Part shown: positions 1 to 12,403 of the stretch, piece by piece | How the letters are laid out: every line of letters starts with the position of its first letter | Position numbering within the stretch: position 1 is the first letter of the stretch | Assembly: GCF_023856365.1 (NCBI RefSeq) | Contig: NW_026042396.1 | Span: 372,001 to 436,000, forward strand | Length of the DNA: 64,000 nt | Origin: Brienomyrus brachyistius | Taxonomy: Eukaryota > Chordata > Actinopteri > Osteoglossiformes > Mormyridae | Reading direction: 5' to 3' | Made by a program: the position numbers and the translations under genes | The notes under the pieces: model-generated | What the model was told of the DNA's origin: nothing | Database searches by the model: none | Seen by the model: only the letters and a program-made list of their open reading frames with translations

Positions 1-501
1 ACAAGCTGACAGAGCCGTCCATATGTTAAGCTGTGGCAGGTTATTATTTTCATTTAATGCAACCTGGCGTGGACTGGGATGCTAGGAAAGCTCTAAAAGT
101 GACATTTCATAGGATACTGGTGACAGCCTCTTCTAAGCCAGGATTGTCTCTCTCGCCGAACCCGCTGAATACAGGACACAGTTCAGTTCAGGGACACTTC
201 TGCCATCTTTCCAATGAGAAGGCCGGTAGCCTAATGGCCTGGATAAAGTGGCCCTGTAAAATCTCGCCTCCTGATCCTCGCCTATATCTAACTGGTGAAT
301 TCTCTCCTGCCTCCTCCCCATCTACCGTGTGGTGAGCGTACTGGTGCAGAATGGCTGCCGTCGAGCCATGCAGGTGGGTGCTACTCAGTGGTGCCCCCCA
401 CCCCACACACACACACATTGGTTGCGTTCCCCAAGTGCGTTGGATGTCTTGAAAAAGTGCATGGATAAATGTAACATCCATCCATCCAATCATTTATTTT
501 C

Positions 502-625
502 AGGGGCCCAAAGCAAAGCCTTACTTGGGAGGCCCCACTAAAAAGGAAACTGATGATCATTCCAGTTTCTCAACAACGCCAGTAATTTGGGGGCCCCGGG
601 CAGCTGCCTGTTCTGCCTATAGCTA
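502..625. repeat. Dispersed repeat family E, copy 1
   Basis: It shares CAGGGG, GGCCCCACTAA, GAAAC-TGATGATCATT, CAACA and AGTAATTTGGGG with 14403-14499. Class unknown. Confidence 0.65.
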
Positions 626-1969
626 GAGTTAGCCCTAGTACTTATGCAGGCAAACACGTAAAATGTTATCTGTGTTATTGCTTTCTAAGCTTGGCACTCT
701 GCCATAATTCTGCACCAGGAAGCATATAGCACACTAATGCACTGAAAATATAGTGTGGAGCTCTGATAATGTTTGGGTAAAGTCCCTCTGCATGAGGGTC
801 GTGCTGCTGGTGTCACAGTCCCGGCACGTGACAGCTGTTTAGGGCTGGAGAATCATCCTGACTTGATGAACACCGAGGGCCATTTTATTTACGCGCACAT
901 CGGCACACATTCACAAGAATAATTTTCATATTTTATTCCCCGGTCCGGTAGTGTTAAAGGCTGGGTGATGCTCTCAGAATTAGAAATGCTTTAGGAAAAA
1001 CTGTGGGGGGGGGTATGAGAAGGGGGGGGGGGGCAAGAATAGCTAATAAAAATGAGGTTCCAGGCTCACCAAAAGTGCGCTTTTCAAATGAATGTAACAA
1101 GCGCTTTACGGTGCACCGCAGAGCAGAGCATCTCCCCCCCGGGGCAAGAGGACATCGCAGGTCTAGGCTGCTGATACCCACTTTTACCCTGTGTTTACCA
1201 ATCCCCGTGTAAGCGTTGTCAGCCACCCAGATCTTCTCCAGATGGCGGCCAGTGGCTGACATGTTTTTCAGCGGCAGGCCGGCTATTGACCGCTATAACC
1301 CAGGGAGCGGACAGAGGTTCCACGCCCGGCCAAAGACCGCTGGTCCTAATTAATCTCTTGACTCTTGACGCCTAGCACTCCACGGATCGCTGCTGAAAAC
1401 CTACGTCTCTTGACCCAGAGGGAAAAAAGACTCAGCACTCAAAAGGGAGCGAGCGAGGCATGTGTGTACGCGAGTATGCGTGTGTGTGTATGTGAGTATG
1501 CGTGTGTGTACGTTAGCTGTTGTGGTTCCATCTCCCAGCTTTCCAACTTGTCTCCCGAATTGCTCCGGAGACCAACAGGACGCAGTGAGTGGGTGGATAT
1601 CGTCTGTAAGTGTAATGAGGCATTTTGGCATCCCATGCGCCCCCCCCACACACCCTCCCGCTGTGCCTTGAAGGGCCCATTGAATGGCACGGCCGACGCA
1701 GTCACGAGACTGACAGCGCTCTGTGGGAGCCACAGTGAGACCCGTGGCGGATAAATAGATCTGACGCAGAACAGGAGACAGCTGCCACTCTGATTGCCGC
1801 CCCACCTGTGACGTCCACTGCTCGGCCGCCGGATGCGACCTCGGAGGGCTCCCGGGGCCTGACATGAAAATTAATATATCTGTCGAGGCCGATGAGATCT
1901 AACGAGACACCTGGGAAGGCGTGTTGTCAAAGCCTACAGGTGTTTTGAACACGGCAGGGATATATATAT

Positions 1970-2128
1970 ACAAGGGCGGGGCCACAGGTGCACAAAGTTG
2001 ATTGGCCCACAGAGTGCTCCATCCCCTGTCACTCACCAGTTCAAAAAATATCATTGGCTAATCATTCGGCCCTTTGTATCAGTAATGGCCCCTATAAAGA
2101 TTTGATCCTCGAATCGCCCCTAGTTAGG
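1970..2128. repeat. Dispersed repeat family D, copy 1
   Basis: It shares the pattern GATTGGCC-ACAGAGTGC, TGTCACTCA, ATCATTGGCTAAT and AATCGCCCCT with copies at 3166-3378 and 46505-46638. It has no coding capacity and its class is not identified. Confidence 0.75.
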
Positions 2129-3165
2129 GAGTTTTAGGGCTACTGGTGACAGGACGGGATAGTTTGTTTACTTCAGGGCATTCAGAGACCAGCAATTCCT
2201 TACATAAGTCACTGTAACACTAAGTACTAAATGTATCTAACAGGAAATGCCAGAAGGAAGCTGATCCTCATGACCATGATCACGAAAGAAGATAAGATGT
2301 GCTCATAGCCTCAGACTCAGGGCTAATTGGGTGGCCTGAGAGAAGAGGGCCAATCAGAAGACGCTGTTCATGGATGTCCATCCATCCATCCATCCATCCG
2401 ATGGTCCTTAATAGACTTGCTTTTATTTCTAGCCACAGCTCAGCTCTTTTTGCTGCAGTTTTCCTGGGACTGGTTTATGAGGTTAGTTAGGAACATGCGG
2501 GATCACAGCCCCCTGCTGATAACGACAAGCGCCCATTTCCCGTCGAAGTGTTTGCCATGAATTATTTAGCTGGAAGAGGTTTCACAGCTTGACTTCCACC
2601 TTACACTTGCTTCACTGACACCTGCTGGCACATCTGTTACAAATGCAGTTGCAGTCCAACCTTTCAGAGCACGCTGGAGATATCTCAGGTCTCGTGACCC
2701 CGGCAGTCTGCACTTCTTATGGTGACAGCCTTGGTATTTTACCTGTTACTTTGCTTTCCTCTGACTTAGGAATTAGAGAGCACTTTGCTGTGTAATCCTA
2801 GCCCTCCACCCGCCAGCTCCTGCTCCGTACTGACCTGTGTTCTCTTGTGGAGTCCACGGCATGGCAGAGCCTTGTAAGCCAGCCCATCTATCTCCTACTT
2901 GAGCCTCAGGCTAGAAACCCGTGTCAAGGGCAGGTGACGACACACTGAGGGATATTTGTCTGCATTTGGCCATGCAGTTAGCTCAGAAGCACTCCCCTCT
3001 GGCCACTAAGTCACCCAGTTCACCTTCCAGTAAGATAAATGACTGTGTGCTGTAGGAGGTGCGGTCTAGGTTCCTGAAACAGCCTTACTGAAAAGAAAAG
3101 CACCCTCTAGGGGTGAATCACAGCACTACACCATTCCAAACTTCCTGAGACACCAGTGCAGGGGC

Positions 3166-3378
3166 ATATATGGGGAAGGGGGGGTGGGGGGGGGGGGTTA
3201 AGAGGGGCACTTGTCCCAACTGTAAGCTGATTGGCCATCAGAGTGCCCCCTTTCTTTGTCACCCAGCAAATCAAAACAGATGATTGGTTAATGTAAGGTT
3301 GGCCCCTCTGTGTGAATTTAGGCCCCTCTAATGCCCCCTACGACAAGAAATCCCAGAATCGCCCCTCTGCGCCACTGA
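3166..3378. repeat. Dispersed repeat family D, copy 2
   Basis: It includes a long G tract (3178-3198 region), GATTGGCCATCAGAGTGCCC, TGTCACCCAG, GATGATTGGTTAATG and CCCAGAATCGCCCCTCTG. It is the longest of the three copies. Confidence 0.75.
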
Positions 3379-4109
3379 AGACCCCGACGCACTGGTGAGA
3401 CGTGCTGGGTGTTTGATGGTCAGTTTCCGCACATCTGGGTCGGCGCTGAATCGGATAGGCGGCTTTAGAAAAGCAGGAAGTGTCATACGATCATGACAGT
3501 ACAATCCTACTACAAAAACAACACAACGACGATAATACATTTTGTCAAACATAATTTATAAAAAGAAGAAAAAGTAGGGCGTATCTTCTCTGAAGAGGCA
3601 CCTGAAGCTTCACCCAGAGGCTGCCATCTTCAGCGGCCACTAAGACATCATCTACCCCCCGCAGGGCATCACCACAGACAGCATTTCCCAGGAAACGCAG
3701 TAAGGGCTGACAGATCGCACAAAAAAGATCCTGTTTACTTCTCACAATATAAGGCTATTTTTTCTACAGAGCAGCAAGAGCACGCTTCTCTTAACCAAGG
3801 GCTCATTTTCTCTCCTCAAAAAGTTTTCTCCCACCGAACAATTCGCCAGATCCAAAGAACAAGTAGCCGAGCGTGTGCCTCCTAGCTGAGCTACCTCTCC
3901 AGAACCACTGGATTGTTTTACATTCCCACATGCAATAGAATATTCCTTCTGCCGGTTGACCTAATGTGGGAAAGTTGAGCCGCGTAATGGACATATGTGT
4001 TCATTATTTATGCCGCGATGGTTTGCGTGCATCTGAGTTCCAGGGCTCTGCTAAATTTCTTCTTTAGATTGTTCTCTGGGAGCTTTTAGACGAAAATTCT
4101 GGTTCCATG

Positions 4110-4640
4110 GACCTGAGCACAGCTTGTAAAAAAAATAGTTTCACTTATTTCTCAGTTTATGGAAATGATTCTGTGTAAAATATTCTATTTTTTTTGCAAA
4201 CTCCAGCCGGGGTCTTTCTTGCTTCTCATTGATGAAGGGCTTCTTCCTTGCTTTAGGGGTCTTCAAAGGCATCTAGGAGTCCTAGTAGTTCTAACTGTCC
4301 TAGCAGTGCACTTCACAGCTGGACTTAATGTTTCCCATTCTTTTTGAAGATCACTTGAGATCATCCTCCAATTCATGGGGCACTGTTGGATAAGTTGACG
4401 GTCATCTCTGGCATTAGAAAGACGCTTCTGCCCTCTGCTTGGCTGGTTTTTGGTTATTGCTAGTGCCTCCTGCTTCACCTTGATCTTGTGTACTGCTCTC
4501 TTTGAAACTTAGAGCCTGGAAGCAGCCTGCATCACAGTGGAGCCTCCTGCCAGCAGAATTAGGATTAAACCAGGATGTGAGAATTCAGACTTTTAGGAAA
4601 TATGGAGCGGTCTCTTAATTTTTTCCAGAGCTGTAGATGC
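4110..4640 (-). mobile_element. Tc1-like transposon remnant, copy A
   Basis: Minus-strand translation around 4263-4478 gives SNARDDRQLIQQCPMNWRMI, then SSDLQKEWETL...VKCTARTVRT. This is the helix-turn-helix (Tc3-type) DNA-binding region of fish Tc1-like transposases. The right edge has a TIR-like CTCTTAATTTTTTCCAGAG. The DDE catalytic part is absent, so the copy is internally deleted and inactive. Confidence 0.8.
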
Positions 4641-7019
4641 GATTGGTGGATAAAAGCCAATCACGTTACTGAACAGACCCATGAGATTTGGAAACATAAT
4701 ATAGTCATTTTGGGAGGCATTGGCTTTTCAGGATGAGACCATCCAGGATGAACGTATGAGTCCAATGCTGCCCCAGGGAATTGTGCTTTTGGGTTACTAT
4801 AAAAAAAAAGCAGACATGTAGAATCATGGTGAATGAGGAATCTACAAAAATGCCGACGTGGATGTCATCCCCTTCCTTGTTCACAGAAATACTAGTTCTG
4901 TACCATAATCATTTTCCTCAATAAAGTTCTCCAGCTGAGACAAGCCATCTCCAGCATGTCATCTGGTGCAGAACATACACAGAGGTGAGTCAGCTGAAGT
5001 TGATTCAATCACACTGGAGGGATATTCTTATTTTTAGCTCATTTTTAAGACAGGCACGCCGCGACACGACTGATGCTTGTTCTTCCGGCTTACATGGGAG
5101 CCACAGCAGAGGCGATTAATAAGCCGGGCGGCGATGGCCCGCTTTTGCGGCATTTCGATACCTGATGTGTTGGCAGGTGCCGCACTCCACCATTTCCTCA
5201 AGAAGGATTAAAACAAACGAAAGAAAACAGTAAACGAACCAACACAACACTTACTTCCTGATATCGAAATCAGTAATAGGGCAGATTTCGCAAAAGGAGA
5301 TGCCAGGTAAATACCAGGATATTCAGTCAGAGGACAGCGGGGATGTTGAATGAAACGGGATCAGTGAGTCTTTCCTCATTTGAAGGGATGCAGAAAGACC
5401 TGGCACGATCTGCTTCCACATTTTCGCTCCGTCTCCGGACACTGAGGTGACCTCTGACCCTTTTTTCTCAAAATCAGCTTTGCCTACGGCAACATCGTGG
5501 GGCGTGGGGACTACGGGGCCCGCTTAGGCGAGGACAGGCGTCTGGTGCTAAAGGCCCGTCTTTAAAAATTAATTGCTTGTTCATTTTAATGCCATTCTCC
5601 AGTTTAGCAGTTAATTGCTTTTTTTGTGCCCGAAAGGCCTCAGTGGCACTTTCGGTTAGGGGGGCTGCCTTTTCTCCTATTGCAAGATGTTAAAAGCTGG
5701 CCGACTGCATCTGCATCGAGAACAGAAATAAATAGAGAAAAAAAAAACATGTAAATTAATAAATGGAAACACGCAGGCAGTTTAGCCTTCTTGGCGTCCG
5801 CTCATGAGACGCCGCAGTAATTGGATTGGCACATTAAAATTATTAATCTGACACCAGGGGACTGTAATCAGATTAAGGACCCAGCAGGATCTCGTCCCCA
5901 AAGGCGCCGTCTGATGGGGGTGTAAGATGGAGTAAAAGGTGGGACGCTTCTCACTGATGCGCTTTTCGTTACGCTACAGCGGGGTGCGCGGAAAATGCTA
6001 GCAGGCCACACTGGAGAGAAGTGACTGTCACCACTGCTGACTTACCCTGGCTGCTCGGCTGGGCTGCTAACATCTTGAAGTTAGCGCCACAGGTTGGATC
6101 CATTAGCGTTGATTCGTGCCTCGTCTTCTTGCTGCTGCCAGGGCCGACTGAGAAAATGAAGCGCCGCAAAGACGTTTAAGAAGCAGCACGGTTAACCATC
6201 AGGCAAGATGCAGAACTGATATTACTCAGCTGTACGGATTAGGGAAATCCTCTCCCACACTGCGCGGCTATTTCAGTACGACGCTCGGAAAACAGCACAG
6301 GAGCAGAAGACGTTTAGCTGGCTGCCTTTGACGGGGAGTCCACGTAAAGCCAGACAGATAGAGAGTGGAAGGAACTGGAGCGGCCGGCAGCAAAGCTGAT
6401 CGCAGGAAGCGGCGGATGCGAACACCCCAGAGATGGGGACCTCTAGCTCCCTGCTGAATGTGCAGAACATTAGGGGAGAAGATTAATAAATGAGCATGGG
6501 GCTTGTGTTGAGGATCGGGAATCCCAGGGCTTCCTGAAGCTCAATCGGTGACCTCGTCAAAGACACATCCATTCAGGCTGATTGGCGTCTCTAAGCCACC
6601 CATAAAGTATGACTATTTATGTGATTCGGTGCATATACTGTATGTGCCCTGCGACAGACTGCATCTCATCCAAGGGTGTATTCTGGCCTTGTGCCCTGTG
6701 CTGCCCCAGGCTGAAGGATGAAGGAAAAGAGGAACATCAGGAAGATCAAACTGAACGATACACTATCTGTAGAAACCGGTGCCTGAAGCAACACGGTATG
6801 ATAATGGATGGGTTACTTCCTGTCCTGAGTCTGGGGGCCATACAGACGTGGACACTTTCAAAATAGAAGCTGCAATTCAGATCTGTCAAAGATTTTGGCC
6901 TGGATGGGCATGCCAACCAGTACCATTACCATCAGACTACACCATTAATGAGACATCAAAGTATTTGGCTAGTTCATTTGGGTGCAAAAGAACACAATGA
7001 CAAGTTGCTCTTCCTTTTT
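4641..7019. other. Gene-free region
   Basis: Mostly non-repetitive sequence with a candidate conserved block at 5560-5890. No exon with a supported protein match was found. Confidence 0.55.
5560..5890. promoter_or_regulatory. Candidate conserved non-coding element
   Basis: A low-repeat, AT-rich block with several homeodomain-type cores (AATTAATTGC, GTTAATTGC, AAATTAATAAA, TTATTAATCTGA) interleaved with mixed-composition sequence. It has no frame and no repeat match within the window. The call rests on composition only. Confidence 0.25.
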
Positions 7020-7170
7020 AAATGGGGACGTCCATTCATTTTGGAAAAACCCATGGATTTGCTAATCCCAATCACAACATCCTTAACCCTAACCCTAACC
7101 CAGCCCTAACTTTAACCATAAGTAGCCAACCAAAGACTTGGCATTTTTACTTTTTGGATTGACCCAGCAT
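7020..7170. repeat. Dispersed repeat containing (CCCTAA)-like motif, copy 1
   Basis: It shares AATCACAACA, CCTTAACCC, CAGCCCTAAC, TTAACCATAAGTA and CCAACCAAA-AGACTT with 11060-11330. The short CCTTAACCCTAACCCTAACCC run at 7081-7101 is telomere-like, but it is embedded in this repeat and is not a telomeric array. Confidence 0.75.
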
Positions 7171-10100
7171 TGCCTGATGGACAAGATAAGGTTAATCAGC
7201 TGGATGATGATGATGATGAGGAACAGAGAGGTGGGGGGGACTGTAGCTGACTTTCCCTCTGCGGCTCTGAGTCGAGCAAGGCCCCCGATGGTGCGCCGCG
7301 GTGCACAGCAAGCCGAACGGCATACTGGCATAGCGAGGCGGACCGCCTGGGGCCTGTGTGGGCCCTGTGCCCTTCTGAAGCATCACAGCCGTCCTAGCAC
7401 ACCAGTACCTGCAAGTCCGGTGTATCCCACACAGGTCCCACCCCCGCGTTAAGGAAAAGAACAGTGATGAAGGGGCCCGAATACAATATATTAATTATCG
7501 CAGAAAGGTTCAGATATTAACCCTCTGGTCATCAGTAATTACACTCAAGAGGGACCGAATGCTGATTATGCTCACGCATCTCACGCATTTACGTTATGAT
7601 GACAGCGAATCCGAAAAACGACCCCATCACAAATGTTAACGAGGTTGACTTTACGAACTTTGGATTTGCATTTGCACACTGCATTGCCTGAAAAAGGACA
7701 GCGTGTCTTATTCTGCGCCCTGGTGTAGCGGCTCAGTCTGCATCTATGTTCAAATAAAGCAGGGGAAAGCAAGGCAGTTAACAAAACAGTTCAAAGGAAG
7801 GACAAACTCATTTTTCATTAGAAGCTTCAATCTGCTGGTGAATTTACGGACAGCCTGCGCTTATTATCCATCAAAGATAATCAATGAAATTGACTAAACA
7901 GTTATTTCTGGCTTAGAGGAGAATTCCTAAACCCAGTGAAATTATTTTTACACTATAATAACCCCAGCATCCTAGCAGGAAGTGAATAATGAACGACTTT
8001 ACTGAAATATGCATACAACAGAGGAATAAGTAGCTAGTTCCTGAACAATTCAGTACTTAGTAAATGTTACTCTGTTTTCTTTTGATCGTTCTAATCAGCC
8101 AGAGTTTCAAATGTGCAAAAATGTTATTGCAGTCATACTACAAATTGCATAATAAAATCAAATTATGTAATATTAATGACTTACCAAAACCTAAACAGAC
8201 TCAAATCGTATGATAGTTGTGTATCATACAATATTGAATAGTTAGTTGCTTAGCTGATGCTGCATATATCTAAAGCAACCTACCATTCTGAATAAATGAG
8301 GCAGCCTGGTCTTTTATTGAAGAGTCCCCGGTGAGATTGGAGCATCAGCCTTCTGTGTTTGTGTTCTTAAACACTACGGCCCTGTTTAATATTTCTATGG
8401 TGCCCATGTGATGATCCTTATTCACTGATCCCTCAGCTCCCTCTAGGAAAAGGGCCCTAAATCCATGCTCACAGGTGAGATCAAACCGGCCTTGTTGTCA
8501 TTCTAGATTCTAGATGATCAAATAAGTTTTGCTGTGATCCTCTTCAACATGAGAATCCAACTTCTGTTCCAGCTGACGTACCTCCAGCAGTAACACCTGC
8601 AGGGCTAAAAAAAGAATGTCTCACATTTTATCCTGCTGAAATTATTCTCTATCCAAAGAAAAACAAGTAAGAAGGGAAGTTAAAATAAGTCCCACCCTAG
8701 AATCTGTGTGGACTGTGGTGGCACCTACTGAGAATCAGGACACACTGAGGTGATGTTCTCTCCGTTTTGGGCTTTGACCTAACACGATATCTCTCTGCCC
8801 TGGGTCTCTGCTCATCCAAGGTCACTTCTGAATGAGAGATTTGTGCTTCGTGACCCATCTGTCCATCTGCAATCGTCAGTGCTTAGCGTGAAAGATGAGT
8901 TTTATCCTTTTGAGCCTGCTGGAAAACCTGATGTTTCCTGGCTATTTGACTGATTGATGATTTGATGAAAGCCTTCCTAGCACAGAGGTAACTACTACCT
9001 GCCCGTTCACAAGTGATGAATAAAAAAAAACAGGAAGGAAATGGCACAGCACAGCTCCACACGATTATGCCAGGAAAAGTCTGACTCCAGGCGGAACAGT
9101 GTGCGACATTCTATACGCCGAAAACAACAGGGACCAAGACTTTGTGACTTTGACCTTGGTCGCGTGCATCTCCAATTTAGCATCCATGACCTACATAATT
9201 AAGGGAGCCTTCCAAAGAAAATTCCCATGCCGCACGTCTCTGGTGATGACGGAGAAGAGAAGTGAGGACACAGCGATATTGCTGCAGGAGATTAGAAGGA
9301 GGAACAGGAAAATGACAGCTGTAAACTAAAATAATGCCAACTTGGGAACGCAAGAACAAAACCTGCTGGCATTTGGAGCGGGATAAACAAGCGTGTCTGT
9401 GGGACTCGGGGTAGATGATAACGCAGCCCCTCTCAGCTCCAGCAAAACAAAGCAGAACTCATCAGTTTATTCACCCACAAGGAATTAGGGCCAGCTGTGC
9501 TGAATTAACCCCAGTAACCACAGTCACTTAACGGTCCTACAATGACAGACGACAGCCTTCACCCCCCTCGCTCCCCCCCCCCCTATCATCACTGTCCTTC
9601 GCAAAACACTCTTGGCTTGAGCGTATCGATTTATGTGTGAATGGTCTGAACAAACAACCGATTGTGTGAAACCATCAATAGCAATTCATTTACAATAAAC
9701 AGACCTCGGTAAGTGTCCCTGAGTGGACTATTGCTCAGCTCTCGCTGCGCTTCACATCCTGAGACGGTACAATTCAGAACCTATTCTGTGCTGGAAGGAA
9801 ATAGTCAGAATCCATATTCGACACACGATCACGCGTGTAAAAATAGGGTTATTGGTTTTGTTCACTGCGGCTTCTGCTTCGACCTGAGCGGCCTAACGAC
9901 AGCCTCCGGCTGCTGGCGTCCAGAGGGTCGCTCTGCTTCAACACATTTCATAAAAGTGCGAACACTTGCAGGGTTCGTTATACAGTTTTCTGAGTGTTTG
10001 AGCGGAGGCCAAATTATTCAGCTTTTAATGCTGAGAAACCCATTTAGCCCCCAGTTACTTTGGGCTAAACCACATGTTAAAAACCTTACAGCTATATGAG

Positions 10101-10323
10101 TGTTTATGGCCAAGGCTATTTCAAGCTGTGAGTGAATAATAAGTTTCGGAAGTTAGTGCCACAATCAGTGATGGCTTGTGTATATACAGAATGGGGGGGG
10201 GGGGGGGGGTGGAAGGCAGATCAAATATGGCTGTTTTTCTTCAAAAAAGATCTTATCTGCTAATGACAGTGCAGTTTATCAATTTTTTTTTTACATCTGA
10301 GAAACTATACTATTGAGTATAAT
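7171..10323. other. Gene-free region
   Basis: Mixed unique-looking sequence, AT-rich at 7900-8300, with a G tract at 10193-10210 just before the SINE. No supported gene. Confidence 0.55.
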
Positions 10324-10335
10324 GAATATCTATGG

Positions 10336-10693
10336 GGGGCGGCATGGTGGTGCAGTGGTTAGCATTGTTGCCTCACACCTCTGGGACCCGGGTTCGAGTC
10401 TCCGCCTGGGTCACATGTGTGTGGAGTTTGCATGTTCTCCCCATGTTGTCGTGGGGTTTCCTCCAGGTACTCTGGTTTCCCCCCACAGTCCAAAAACATG
10501 CTGAGGCTAATTGGAGTTACTAAATTGCCCCTGGGTGTGCATGTGTGAGTGAATGGTGTGTGAATGTGTCCTGCGATGGGCTGGTCCCCCATCCTGGGTT
10601 GTTCCCTGCCTCGTGCCCATTGCTTCCGGGATAGGCTCCGGACCCCCCACGACCCAGTAGGATAAGCGGTTTTGAAAAATGGATGGATGGATG
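10336..10693 (+). mobile_element. Full-length tRNA-derived SINE with (GGAT)n tail
   Basis: About 358 bp. A-box-like TGGTGCAGTGG at 10348-10358 and B-box GGTTCGAGTC at 10391-10400 are spaced as in a tRNA promoter. They are followed by a body with TGTGGAGTTTGCATGTTCTC and a 3' end GGATAAGCGG...(ATGG)n. Perfect 12-bp target duplications GAATATCTATGG flank it at 10324-10335 and 10694-10705, as expected for LINE-mediated insertion. The sequence is very close to the copy at 56308-56618, so the family was recently active. It encodes no protein and depends on a LINE in trans. Confidence 0.95.
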
Positions 10694-10998
10694 GAATATC
10701 TATGGAATTTCATTTAGAGACAACCTCATTGGCTGTGTTGGAATAAAAAATTATATTTACACTGAAAAAAAAATTTTTTTGCTAAAACTTGTATATCGTA
10801 TACACATGCAGTGGAGAGTGTGACGCATTGGTATTTGGTTAAGAATGACGTCACAAAACCTTCTTATCATAGTTGCTGCTAAAGGTAGCTGCCTTTACCT
10901 TTCGTGCTGTTTCTTGCTTTGCTTTAGGATTTGGTCGTTGCAGTATGAGCATCCTGGAGAGGCGAGGAGGGGTAGGAGGTGTGAAATGGAGCACCCCC

Positions 10999-11000
<2 letters not shown>

Positions 11001-11046
<46 letters not shown>
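11001..11046. repeat. (CA)23 microsatellite
   Basis: A pure CA run of 46 bp following a short poly-C. Confidence 0.98.
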
Positions 11047-11049
<3 letters not shown>

Positions 11050-11059
11050 GGTCTTCCTA

Positions 11060-11335
11060 TGTAAATGGGGGACCCGCCATGCATTTCTATGGGAAAAACC
11101 CTAAACCCAATCACAACACCCTTAACCCCTACCCAGCCCTAACCTTAACCATAAGTAACCAACCAAAATACAAGACTTTTTGCACTTTTACTATTTTGAT
11201 TTCAGTCACAGATTTTTATAAAATTGAGGTTATCCAAATGGGGACCTGAGGGAGTCTCCCCAAAAGTAAGGAGGTTTCAGGTTTAACTGCCCTTTGGGGA
11301 CATTTTGATCCCCAAATGTGATCTTTGCAAACCCA
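11060..11335. repeat. Dispersed repeat, copy 2, next to a CA microsatellite
   Basis: It contains the same CAATCACAACACCCTTAACC core as the copy at 7020 plus a longer flank with GGGGACCTGAGGGAGTCTCC and TTTGGGGACATTTTGATCCC. The latter block has the look of a common fish repeat end. It adjoins the (CA)n at 11001-11046. Confidence 0.7.
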
Positions 11336-12217
11336 CACACACAAACACACACACACACACATACACTCATAACTGTGTAAATGGCAAATAAAATGTAATA
11401 CATTTTTTCAGCAGCCAGGGTTTCAGCTGTGGTCCCCGCCATCACTCTGGAAAACTCGCCTTTTCTTCTTCCCAAGCCGCCAGGAAAGAGGTGGGCGGGG
11501 TTAAGGATGTGGCTCGATTCGGGGTGCCTGATGACTGGTCTGCACCTGGGTACTGAAATACTGACAGGTGGCTGCTCTCCGGAGCCCTGAAGGGGAAGTG
11601 TGGCCACCTGTCAGTCGGCCGCGGTGGCGAAGCACAGCAGGTCTCAGAGGCGGCGTTGTGATGACGTCCGTCTTCTACTGCAACTGAGCTTATTTTATGG
11701 CACCTTAAGATGTGCCTTCACTCATTTTCCAGGCAGGCCTTACCGTGCCCCGCAAGTACATGGTCCGCTGGCAGTTTTCTGCATTACCGATGATAGATGC
11801 AAAGGTATTTAGCAGTTTCCTTTTGTTGGAATTCCACGTTCTACTTGCAAATTTTACTAATCTGAAGACACTTCGTAAAGGAGTGAGACAAGAACTAAGG
11901 CATAAGAACTATACAAGACCGCCGCCCTGTATTTACCTTGGGCTCATATCCACATGAAATTCAGGGGAAAAAAGTTTTTTAATACTGCTTCAAATATTTT
12001 ATTTGATAGGAAGAGGAAGTTGGCAAGGTCACACCCCCAGATTGTGATGTCATCGTAAAGCCCTAACGACAAGGTCCAACAGGACGCAGAATGGTACGTA
12101 TAATACGATGAGCAAAAGCATAATGTCCTCTACAAAGAATAAAAACAAATTGCTGGATATTAGGAATCTACTGGTACTATACTTAGATTATACTGGAATA
12201 TATGTCATGGCAGTTAT

Positions 12218-12403
12218 AAGTCACTCTGAGTAATCTAATACTCTGAGTTTCCCGATGCTGAGTAATCTGATACTCTGAGTTTCCCGAAGCTGAGTAATCT
12301 GATACTCTGTGTAATCTGACACTTTGTGTAATCTGATACTCTGAGTTTCCCGAAGCTGAGTAATCTGATACTCTGTGTAATCTGACACTTTGTGTAATCT
12401 GAT
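12218..12403. repeat. Nested minisatellite with 66-bp higher-order period
   Basis: Subunits of 16-19 bp of the form TGAGTAATCTGATACTCTG and TGTAATCTGACACTTTG alternate with GAGTTTCCCGAAGC. The combination repeats with a period of about 66 bp, with two near-identical full periods plus a decayed one on the left. The period is divisible by 3, so three minus-strand frames stay open without being genes. Confidence 0.92.

Larger units (their letters stand above)
1..4109. other. Gene-free region with repeat fragments
   Basis: Contains repeat families E (502) and D (1970, 3166), G tracts near 1006-1033 and 3178-3198, a TG/TATG stretch at 1460-1512 and a (CATC)n at 2379-2398. No convincing coding exon or RNA gene was found. 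Confidence 0.6.

Noticed and set aside
7081..7101. Interstitial telomere from chromosome fusion
   Set aside because: There are only about three units, and they lie within a repeat also found at 11060-11335.
10336..10420. Functional tRNA gene
   Set aside because: The A and B boxes belong to a SINE with a long unrelated body, a GGAT tail and target duplications. No tRNA cloverleaf was recognised.
10845..11249. 134-residue frame with TH repeats
   Set aside because: It crosses the (CA)23 tract and a dispersed repeat, with no recognisable domain.
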